Source: Setaria digitata (taxonomy: Eukaryota > Nematoda > Chromadorea > Rhabditida > Setariidae). From it: a stretch of DNA of 64,000 nucleotides. Positions 1-10,700 of the stretch are shown here, piece by piece; position 1 is the first letter of the stretch, and the number at the start of each line of letters is the position of its first letter. The notes beneath the pieces are model-generated. The model had not been told where the DNA came from. It searched no databases and saw only the letters and a program-made list of their open reading frames with translations. The stretch is taken from the NCBI GenBank assembly GCA_003640385.1, contig RCAB01000009.1, forward strand, positions 372,001 to 436,000, read 5' to 3'. The position numbers and the translations under genes are program-made.

Positions 1-2482
1 CCTGTCTAGGTTTGAATGTGACATAAAACAGGACTGACCTCTTCATAAATAACAAGTAGTTAAAAATTTGCCATTCATCAAGTGAAATTTCAAAATATAA
101 GACGACAGTGAAAAATTCAGTAGAAAAAGAAATTGACCGTCACTTCGGTTTGTGATGAAACAGATTCAGTATGCAACGACGCTTCCAACGCCACATAAGT
201 GCTGTTCGCAGTCTAAACACAATTACAATTGATAAAAAAAGTGTCCAACCGAATAAGCAACGGCTTCACTAACTCTTCAGTTCAATGTCCTTTTTTTTCG
301 TTGACTTCTGAATTAAGATTTGTTAAAACAAGAAGACTTCTAATTCCTGTCAGAAACAACTGACATTAGATTCGAATATTTCATCGAATGTTACCAAAAT
401 AATCCCAGGAATAACCTTAGCAGCTGCACTGGTAGTGACGGAACTGCCATTAAGAGTATAACTACCGTGGTCATTCTGACACGCCGATATGCTCATTTTT
501 TCTTCTCAATGACCATCAAATCACATCTGCTGGATTGTGAAAAACTAGAAACTAAAGCACGACTGGTCAAAGTCCACCATTACCTGTAATCAGTACAGTA
601 GGCTGAAGTAAACGGTAACAAATTCATATATAGATCTTTAACTGTTACGTAAAATTTTTATGCTTCATCTACACACCATATACAATGAATTATATATTGA
701 TGGATTTGAAAGTTATCCATCTCAATGTTAAACAGATGCCAATTAGATTTTTCGTTTCCCTCCAGCAATATATTTTCGTCAGAAGATCTGATCCCTCCCA
801 CAGAATACATGCTGATACAAACACATAGCAAAGTAGGCGGAACCAGACCATCTCGTGTAATGATGAGAAGAGAAATTTCCAAAGCTACCAAAACGAAGGC
901 TCATAACGACTGCTACTTTCTCATGCCAGTGATAAATATTATCACCTGAAGCTGTTCACCTTTTCCAGCAGCACCATTTTGTGACTAGAGGAGCGAAATT
1001 CAACATTACCTGTTCCTTCCACCCCATTAATATTAAGGATACGAGAACCGCTGATTACTATCCTGACAGATGGTGCTAATTTTGTACCGAATATATGCCC
1101 CTTCACCTCTCTCCGATCAAGCGCATTCATTCCATGACACCGAAATCGAACGCCCTCATCCACTCACGCTACAGTAATTTGTGGAACGCTGGAAAAGTTT
1201 TCTTTACGAGACCTACGTTTCTCACTACCACTCAAATGGAGTATGACACCTATGCTGCACCTCAATTCATAGATGGAATGCTACCATGAGGTAAAGGAAA
1301 TTCAAACCTAGCTCTACGTACTCAATCTTCGTCATATTTTCCTACCTCAGTGGTTCGTTTGCATAATATCAGTCTACATAATTATGGTTAACTTCAGAAT
1401 AATTCAATTATTACATGTCCTCTCTTCCTAGTTATGCTAATCTTTTTGGTTTGGTTCTGTTCTAACTTCAAGTCCAAAACTGACCGATGCAAAACAAACG
1501 CTTCAACGTTACTCAAGTTACCTCGACTTCTTCCATCAACTGAGCCAAAAACAGGACCGACTAATGGATCCATGTGATTATTACCAACACGCTGCATTCT
1601 CACAGAATAAGAGGACGTCATTTTTGTACGCACTACGTGGAACTAAATTGCATGTGAAACTAGTGCAGCACACGCATTGAGCACATTTGGCATGTTCCAT
1701 ACTTTATACGGACTGCGTAATTTCATGAATTCCTTAACTGATTTTGAAAATCATGAAGTTGGTGAGTAATTAAAGGTACAAGGAGCAGAAGACTTATGGC
1801 ACGTAAAACTTGACCGGAACCCGCGGGGTCACAAACATTTTCAATGCGAGCCAGCCAGGACAGCTAACCAATGCAAAAAATCAATTGTTGTTGGTATCGG
1901 AGACGCTATGAAAACAGTAAATCTATTGTATAAGAAATCTACCGGAACAAAGGGTTTTTTTGCATAGTTTATGTGATCTGGCTGTTTGTTGAAGAGATGA
2001 GTGGGTTTTTAAGGGTAACTGAAAGCAACACTCACAGAACTATGTTTGAAGCAGAGGTATTGACAGGGAGTGGCATATATCCCGTCACAATTAATTAAGT
2101 TGAAATATAGATAGATGACTTGTCTCATTGCCTGTTGAATTTGGAACTGCCATCTTTCTCGACATCCTTTTTTAAGATTTTTGCTGTTACTTTATTCATG
2201 CTAAATTACCCTTAAAATTTGAATATGCATTCTGTTGTAGTCAGTAACTACCACATCGTATGAGTTCATAGAGATATTCGTTTCCAGTACATCTATGTAA
2301 TAATTGTTGTACAAATGCCTCTCTTTGCGTTTTTAAATTTCGATTTATTTTGGAGAAATAGCGGCATGCTATAGGCATTGTTTTTTCCGGAAAAATTTCT
2401 AGAAAGTATAATAGTTAATTTTTAGGGAATATTCTGGTTTTAAAAGGCTAATGATACGAAATTTTTTAATTTATAATCTGAC
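1..2482. other. Upstream region with weak minus-strand exon-like segments
   Basis: No gene can be assigned here. The first 1.7 kb is less T-rich and less repetitive than the intergenic DNA elsewhere in the window. On the minus strand it contains several short open stretches next to plausible splice signals, around 1620-1500, 1070-960, 890-660, 620-560 and 475-350. They do not join into one convincing reading frame by eye and match no family I recognise. From 1740 to 2482 the sequence is AT-rich and probably holds the CRIPT promoter and 5' leader. Confidence 0.4.
350..475 (-). CDS. Possible last exon of an unidentified minus-strand gene
   Basis: Read on the minus strand, a good acceptor (CAG at 476-478) is followed by 41 open codons and a TGA at 350-352. 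The residues begin NDHGSYTLNGSS and continue into a hydrophobic stretch (VIPGIILVTF), which would suit the C-terminal tail of a secreted or GPI-anchored protein. A second frame from the same acceptor also gives a hydrophobic tail and joins in phase to a small upstream segment that ends at about 586, so the true frame is undecided. I recognise no family. It could be the end of a gene whose body lies at 560-1740, or chance. Confidence 0.25.
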   Translation of the reverse strand, partial: NDHGSYTLNGSSVTTSAAAKVIPGIILVTFDEIFESNVSCF

Positions 2483-3341
2483 ATGGTGTGCGATACGTGT
2501 AAGTTCTTTTTCTTGACTGATATTTCTAAATCGTTCTTTATATACTAAACAATATTTAGAACTAAGTACACCAGATTAGTAATATTAAAAAACATTGCTA
2601 GAGAAACAATACGGAAATTTAAGTGCCAAATTTTCCTAAATAAATTAAATTGGCCATTTTGTTAAAAAAGAATTTTCCTATTATTTTTAATTTTCTTAAA
2701 AATAATTTTTGCTTTTTCTTTTTCATTCTTTTTATTTGACTGTACTTTATGGATTAAAAAAAAAATTCACTTTTGCTGATTTTCAATTCACTTTATCATT
2801 TTCCAGGTATAAAGAAACTTGGCAAAATAGCAACTATTGATCCTTACCGGACGAAATCACGTAACGAAGGTGCTGGACCGATAAAAAAAGGGGGTAACGA
2901 AAATAAGCTTCTTTCAACGAGAAAAGACAGGTACACTTGGACAAACTTCTTGGTCTCATTTAAATTTTATTTTAGAGGTCGTAAATTATTTATGAATAGT
3001 GAAATGCAAATGCCTTTATCCTTTTCTTTCCTGCTTCTGCGATTTTTCTCACTTTTTCTTCATTTACTTTTTATCTGGATGAGGTACAAGTGGGTTACCG
3101 GCAGAGAGTTTAGGATCGTAGAAGTTCACTGATGTGTAGAGTTTGTCACTTCGATATCTAAAAGTTAAATTGCAGGTTCCAGCCTTATAGTCAGGAATTC
3201 AGGAAATGTCGAATTTGCAAGACTGTTGTTCATCAGATGGGTTCACACTATTGCCAGCAGTGCGCATATCAGAAAGCTATCTGTGCAATGTGTGGTAAAA
3301 AGATGGCCGATACTAAGAAACTGAAGATGTCTTCCGTGTAA
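2483..3341 (+). CDS. CRIPT: CRIPT, cysteine-rich PDZ-binding protein
   Basis: Small zinc-binding adaptor of 101 residues, the same length as human CRIPT. Three exons join in phase: 2483-2498, 2807-2930 and 3176-3341. The first exon carries only MVCDTC's opening codons, so it is easy to miss. Four CxxC pairs are visible (MVCDTC, CRICK, CQQCAYQK, CAMCGKK), as expected for the family's zinc sites. The segment HQMGSHYCQQCAYQ is close to the mammalian sequence. The protein ends KMSSV, a class I PDZ ligand (Ser-x-Val), matching the known binding to PSD-95-type PDZ domains. In mammals CRIPT links PSD-95 to microtubules and has also been placed in the minor (U12) spliceosome. An ATTAAA at 3360-3365 is a possible polyadenylation signal, although very close to the stop. 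Identification is firm; the function in this animal is inferred. Confidence 0.95.
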
Positions 3342-6300
3342 ATGTTATTTTGACATATTATTAAACAAAAAGTTTAGAGAAGTTGTAAAATGTGAATTAA
3401 AAGCTATTAACTCTTTAATTTTATTACCTTCTGAGATTAAGTGAAGTTATATCGGCTCCTAAAGAAAATGAAAATCGTAAAAGTGATATCCAGTAGAAGC
3501 AGTTAGTTATCATAAAGTTACTAAATGCATAGAGCAATTAGTATATATTTAGTAACTCTTTTTGTTATTTTCTGCTGTCTCTATCACCTCATCATAAAAG
3601 TATTCAAGGATTTCAGAGATTAAATTTTAATATATCTGTTTTTGTTTTTTAGCTATTTTCTTTTTTTTTTTTCTTTCTTTTTTACATTGCAATGTGGTTT
3701 AAAGAAGAATAAGAAAAACTAAAACTGCGATNTTTCTTTTTTTTTTACATTGCAATGTGGTTTAAAGAAGAATAAGAAAAACTAAAACTGCGATAGCAAC
3801 TGCTCAGTTTTAATCTTTACAAACTCGCAAAATTCAGAATAAATGCAGTAAATTCCTACATATTTATCATGGAGTTTTTATCATTTTTGAAACTGTGGTA
3901 TTACTTTCCGGTCTTCGTGAACTTCCCCAAACCTTTTTCATTTACCTTATCGTTTTTGCTTGTGTGTTTTTAGAATCAATTTTTTTCTTCTATATTTGCT
4001 CTGATTAAACATTTTTGTGTTGTATATAATCAGTTTATTGAATTACGAACTCTGCACATCTTTTAAAAAGAAAAAAGCCTTTCATCTTCACGCTTGCTGT
4101 ACTGAAGACATTTGTTGCAGTGCAACAGTGGTATCTGATAACAAGTTTGTCGATAGGACTAGTAAATTTTTTACAATTGCAAGTGGTGAAATACGTTTGT
4201 TTGACTTTCATAGCAAAAAAAAAAAAGAAGTGAAATTATTAGGCTGTATAGAACATTTGCAAATTTGACCTTATTGATAGACGTAATATCCTGTGTTATT
4301 TGCAAGTTTTGGATGATATTAATTTTCATATTCATGGAGTAAATTGTAGTGAGTGGCTGCTAGTTCCAATTTTAAGCCAAGGGAGTGTTGTGATGTTGTT
4401 GGATGAGTTTAGTTTGATTTTACATTCAGTTCGTAGTGTCTAGAATTTCACTAAATCAGAGAATGTAGTATTTGAGACTAACTAAAATTTAATTTGATAA
4501 CATCTCTGGATGACGATATTTGTTGGTTGTAATGCGATATCAAGCGGAAGATCAGTTAGATGATTCTTAACAATTGATATTAACTGGCATCAAAAGGCGG
4601 ACGTTTGGATACTGATAGGGAATAACACGATGTAGATATAGGTTATCGTCATGAATAAAAAGTATGCAATATATATAACTCGTGGAATTTAATCTTGCGC
4701 ACTTTTTACCCATCTTTGAAGTTTAGAAGATAATTTAATAAACATAAACTCAAACGAAAATAATTGTGGGAAGGCTGATTCTTAGGTGGTAAAGGAATGG
4801 TGTCGTTTGACGAAGCAGTCATCTTTCTTAAATGTAGTGGTAAATTCAAAAGAGTCATTTCATCATTCTCTTTTTACTTCCTCATTGCATCCTGACTTTC
4901 TGCCGCTATCATTCAGTGTTTCATGAAGAAAAAGAAAACGCATTCTCTAATGGTGAGGATCAGATTCTTCCTTCAAACATTCCCATACTTTTTGAATCTT
5001 CCGGCGATTACACTCACAGAAGTAAAAAAAAGTATTACAATTAATTTTGCTTCTTGTACTTACGTTATTGCCTAGTAATGTCCATTTATTCTCATCGTAA
5101 CGGTGTCTCGGTAACGAAACATAGCGTAAGAAATACAGCAATAAATCTGATACCCGATCTGATAAATTTTTATCTTCAAACATCAATTGGATGGAAAGAA
5201 TCGGAGCAGAGAGAGGAAATACTGTCATTATTGTTGAACTTATGCAACTTAATGAGAGAATACCGAGGAGGATTTATTTGCTGTTCCCAGAAAGATTTTC
5301 TTCTCACCATCCATTTTATTATAATTTTCCTTTTATCGGATCGAATAAGAAGAAAAATATCATATACTCTCGCTTACTGTATGCACTTCAACATTTCAAC
5401 CCTCAGATGTATTACTCTCTCATATCTAGTTTGTCCTCATATTTTCAAAGGTTGATGCTGTTGCATACTACGAAATATTTTATTGCATGAAGCTTTGGCT
5501 TAATTGCGTACTGCTGGAGGACTAATTATTGTTTATAGATAATTGTTATCGTTTTTTGTTGGTGGCTTTTGATTGGAGAAAAATTAACTGCCTTTACAAT
5601 ACTTACTGATACTGAAAATTTAAATAATCTAAACGCGATGACGCGAACCATTCACATAACCAAAGCTCTCACTCTTCAGATTATTTAAGTTCATTTTTTA
5701 TTTTAGACATTTAATTTTTCTTCTATACACACTCGATTATTTGTATGAAAAGAGCAAAAGGAACAACTTTTCGCATTGCATAAAAACATTTAAAATTATT
5801 CATTTTCTTCTTTTCATTTTAGGTTGATCCTTTTCTCTTTTGAATTTAACTTTATTAAACCTTCTGCACTTTCTTTAATTGAATGTATTTCCCATTCTCT
5901 TATTGCCACTTCTCTCGTTGTTTATAGCATAATGAGAATAATTTCATAGGGCATGCAATCCTCTCCATATTAAATTTAATTTTTCTCCCATACACAACTT
6001 CTTGTTTCTTAAAATTTGGTTTTTTCTTTTTTTTTGAAATTCATTATTGACGGGTAGCTTTTTTTTGCTTGTTTTCTCAGCTGCTGTAATGATGACACAT
6101 GAGTAGAGTAGAGGTAGGAGATCTGTGATGATTCGAGAGCTTGCATGGAGGAATTACTTCGAAGGAATCTTGTCCTGTGATTAAAATAAAATAATTCTCG
6201 AAACAAATTCTCAGCGAGACTGGTGACCAGATTGTTTTTACTTTGAATGTACTGGAGATGTTTTAATTTCTGTAAGTGAATATTTTCTTAATGTCATCGT

Positions 6301-7701
6301 GAAAACAGGTTTCTCTTTCATTGCCTACATGTTGGTTACTTATTTTTAAGCAGAAAAAAGGACAGAGGGAGAGAAGTTCAGACCTTTATTAACATCATAT
6401 ATCATTAAATGTAATTGCAACTATGTTTTCTTGAGTAAATCAATAAGCGCTTGGTCTAAACTAGCATATTTCCTTCGATACAATCTAGGATTATAACTAG
6501 TCTAAATTAGTGCTTTCTCTCCGGTAGAATTTAGAGCAGTTAGTGGACTGTTAGTCTGAGCTTTCATCCTTCTTTTGTTTCAGAAATATGTTCAATAATA
6601 AAATAAGCAATGGTTGGCACTCAAATGTAATACTTTTGAAGTCAGTTAAAAGTACTGGTCGCTCCCCTCACTTTGTTATCGATCATGGTTCCTGCATTTT
6701 TTTAATTTTAGTTTGAGTTTTTTAAAACTTCATTTCAAATTAACCAATTTTTGGAATTATGAGGAATGGTCTAATTATAGAGCGGACAAATATTCCACGC
6801 AAACGACCTCCTGTTATAGGTCGATCTCTTCCCTTGTCAGATTGTAGTAACGCTCACACTTGATGCTGGCTAAATTTTCGCCTTCTTTCTTTCGCGTAAC
6901 ATTAAGTATATGATCGTTTATTGCCATGCTGCTAAAATACTCCTCACTCCTGTTACTATACTCGTTAAGAATTTGTACGAGATAGCTTGGCAGTTGACAG
7001 TACAAAACAAAGCATTAAGCCATTATCACATACTTCATCCACCTCACCTCACTGACCTCTTTGCTCTCCATTCTAGGTTACTTCACATTCAGACTCCTGA
7101 AATGAATTGTTGCTTTCCAAACTTCACCTCCCTCATTTACTGTATCACATGTTCATGTATTAATTTTTCGTTGCTCGAATTATAAAATTCATTCTTTAAA
7201 TTTCCGTTTGAGGGCTAAAGAGTATTCAGTTTCATTCCTAATATCAGAAGGATCAATTTCCTTGCTTTTCAGTTTATAATGATTCGATGTGCGGTATCAT
7301 TTTAAACTGGAAAAGGACAGAATTTGTTAAAATGTCCAGAAAGATATTTTCTTTCTTTTTGTCCAAATTATATAAGAGGGATAGTGGTGATACAGTTATC
7401 TAAATAGCTTATCCGCAGCTTGGCTCGAGAGGTAACATAGGGCATGTCATATTGTCCGTAATAAAGCACATTGGTAGTGTCTGAAAGTATTCTTTTTTTC
7501 ACTTCAAAAAGTTGGCTTCAGCCACCTTTCTCTTTTTTCCCACTTTTGGAAATTTTAGTGGTGGATCTTAAGATGAAGTAAGTCATGATACTTCTTTATT
7601 TTTCAGATTTTCAATATGCTTCTCTATCTTTTCTCGCCGGATGAAGTATTTTTCATATATTTTCAAGATTATTTTTTAAATCTTGCTCAAGTTTGTTTCA
7701 G
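3342..7701. other. Intergenic region, no supported gene
   Basis: A 4.4 kb AT-rich stretch between CRIPT and the amidating enzyme. It holds the CRIPT 3' end, one single-N assembly junction at 3732, several poly-T runs, and a 300-base block at about 5050-5490 that is open in more than one frame but has no recognisable protein or splice structure. The last few hundred bases, ending in TTTGTTTCAG right before the next start codon, probably hold the promoter and leader of the PAM gene. The gap is much larger than typical nematode operon spacing, so the two genes are probably not co-transcribed. Confidence 0.6.
3674..3794. repeat. Direct duplication around a single N (assembly junction)
   Basis: The roughly 58 bases ending at 3731 are repeated at 3733-3794, with one N at 3732 between them; the copies differ mainly in the length of the leading T run. 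A lone N between identical copies is what results when two overlapping contigs are placed end to end without merging. It lies outside coding sequence. Confidence 0.85.
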
Positions 7702-10700
7702 ATGGTTGAAGTGGAACGGATAATTTTTGTGCTGATTCTCTTATCGGTATCACTTTTCGTCCTTACTTATAGTTTGTTTACCTCAGACAACATGCAGCAA
7801 GTTCGGAAATTAACAATGCAAATCAATGGCTACAAACCAGCGATTGTAAGTTATGTATATTTTATTATACTTGTTTCCAAAGTATGACTAAGAAAAATAT
7901 TACACTGCAGTGAAATGTTCGGAAATTGTTCAATTTTATTTTCCTTCCTATTTTCACGAAAATTGGTTGAAGGATTTAATTATGCTTACAATATTTATGT
8001 TTATTAACAATAGTTAAAAAGTATCAAATAGTAACAAAGTCCGAAAATATCTCATATAGATTCCAAATGTTCGAGAAAACAACCATACTATTATCCGAAA
8101 TCTGAAATCACTTTCGTTGGCAGTGGATTTGCTGAAAAATGCTGAAGACAATATGCCTTCTCTTATTCCCTTACGAAACGATGTCAAAATAGCCTTTAAA
8201 TACCTTTTCTGGTTTTTCAGGATGATGACTATGTCGCAGTATCAGTAGCGGTGAAGCCTGGATATATTGGTTTGTTTATATTGAAGCATTCTGACTGACT
8301 AATGAGTGTTAGTTAATTAGTTTATAATAAAGTTTTATTCTTGATACTAGTTTGTAACAGAATTTACTAAACTTGCTAGAAAAAGCTAAGACTTTAGTAA
8401 TTTAGTTATTAATTTCGTATTAATTCCAGTTCGCTTTGAACCATTCGCAGATGCTGACCGTGTTCATCACATATTACTGTACGGTTGTACTCGTCCGGCT
8501 TGGTCAAAACCGTTTTGGAGAGGGATGACTACATGCTGGGGTTTCAATTCACATATTTTATACGCATGGGCAAGAAATGGTAATTTTTATTGTTATTGAT
8601 GGTAAAATAAAATTAATATTATAAGTGGTTAATTGCCATATATGTTACTTTTCAACGATTTATGTTTCATTAATTCTAAGCGTATATAGGAATTATTCAA
8701 AAACTATTTTCAGGACTTTATGTGGTAAGTAAAAACTTTATAATAAATGTTTATTTTAAGTGTGCAAATGGTGAGATGAGGGAATTGTTCGCAGTTAATT
8801 TAATGAAGATTTAAAATTGTTGTAATGTATTATGGAGCTGGAACTTTCGCTAAGAAAATGGCCCTCAGTTTCAATTCGCACGATTTTTGAAATAATTTTA
8901 AAGATTTGGTGTCGTAATTGAATTTTCCATCACTTCGTTGTAAATAATTTTCAGAATCCCTTAAATTAATATTTTGAATGCCTGGTTATTTTAGACAAGT
9001 TTCTTGTTTATTACTTTGTGAACAAATGTAACGCACTACTAAATATCCTGTTGATTAATTCCATATTCTTGTCTTCAGAAATGGCACACCAAATTTTTTG
9101 TAGCTAATAGAATAAAATATTAGAAATAGTATTAATTCCACTTAATATTAATATCGATTACACATTTGTAAAGTTACACCAAAAGGCGCAAATTTGTATT
9201 TTGTTTCTAGCACCCGATTTTCGTTTACCAGAGAATGTTGCATTCAGCATTGGGCATGATTCAGACCCCGTAAAATATTTGATAATGCAAGTAAGTCATA
9301 CTTTTGCTTCGCATTTATTATTGGCTTGTAAATTTTTGTTTTTAACTTAAGACTATTATTACAATTTTAACGATTTATTTCCTTTTTGCTTTTAACTCTT
9401 ATATGATTTGCTACTTCTAATTTTTGTTTTATTAATAATTTCCTGCATGCTATATTATTATTAATTGATTATTTTTCTTCGTTGTCTGCCATCTATATCA
9501 TAATTTATTTGCGTTCTTTCTTCTGCAGGTTACCATTGTAAATGCTGAAAAATCTTAAGTGAATGGAGAAGATATGTAAAAAAATTTAAAATACCGCTTG
9601 AAACTTTCATGGATCTTTCGAAATTTGAAAAGAATTGCAGGTGCATTATGCACATCCATTCGTGGGAAAAATCTCGGACTATTCTGGCATTACTGTGCAT
9701 ATGATTGATGAACGACCTCGCAATTTGGCTGCTGTAATACTTTTTGTGTCTGGAGCTTCAATTCAGCCTGGATTTTCTCATTTTCAAACAAATGTAAGCT
9801 GTTTGTACAGGTATGTTAATTCTTCTCTAATTTTGGAAGCTTTACTTTATTTCAAATTAATTCTGTTCATGTTTTTTGCATGTGAAATGGCAAATGTTAA
9901 TTTTACTGTTGCTTACTATCATTTTTTGAATTGTTTTTAAAAATAAAGTATCGTATCTACCACATTATGAATAAAAGGGAAATAGCTTAAAGCAATATTT
10001 TGCAGTAGTGATACGCCAATTCATCCATTCGCATTTCGTACGCATACACACAATATGGGACGAATTGTTTCGGCATTTTACAAGCATTCAGATAAATGGA
10101 CAATGATTGGGAAGCGGAATCCTCAGTGGCCTCAGCTATTTCAACCAATTGAAGCAAATCTAACCATTTCAAACGGTGATTTGATGGCTGCTACATGTGT
10201 TTACGATTCATCAATGCAGAAGTCTGTCGTACATATGGGGTAAAAAATATTGTTTATTTTGACAATTATTGAAGGAATTGTTGACATCTGCTTTAAACTG
10301 TTTTTAATCTGTTTTAAAAACTTTAACATATCAATTGTATGGGAGCGAGGCTTGATTTGCGGCATCAAAATTTGCATTATCTAAGCTGGTTCTTTGTTCA
10401 TTTTAGAATTAATTTCATTACAACAGAGAAATAATGGAACTTTCGAGAGAAGCTTTCAAAAATTATGCAGTAAAAAATGATGTATTATTTGATGAGGTTT
10501 TATACAAGAACTATGAAACTACTTTTAAATGATATGAAATATGGATTGATTTAATTTTAGGAGTACAGGTAAGGACGAAATGTGCAATTTTTACATGATG
10601 TTTTACTGGGATTCTACATTACCGGATCCATTTCCTACCGAACGATTTTGTTCTTCGCAAGACAAACGAGAACTTGTCAATAACGAGTATCCAGCTGAAG

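Noticed and set aside
5054..5490. Two overlapping plus-strand open frames of 133 and 99 codons and one of 93 on the minus strand
   Set aside because: Open in several frames at once, no family resemblance, no convincing splice partners; most likely chance.
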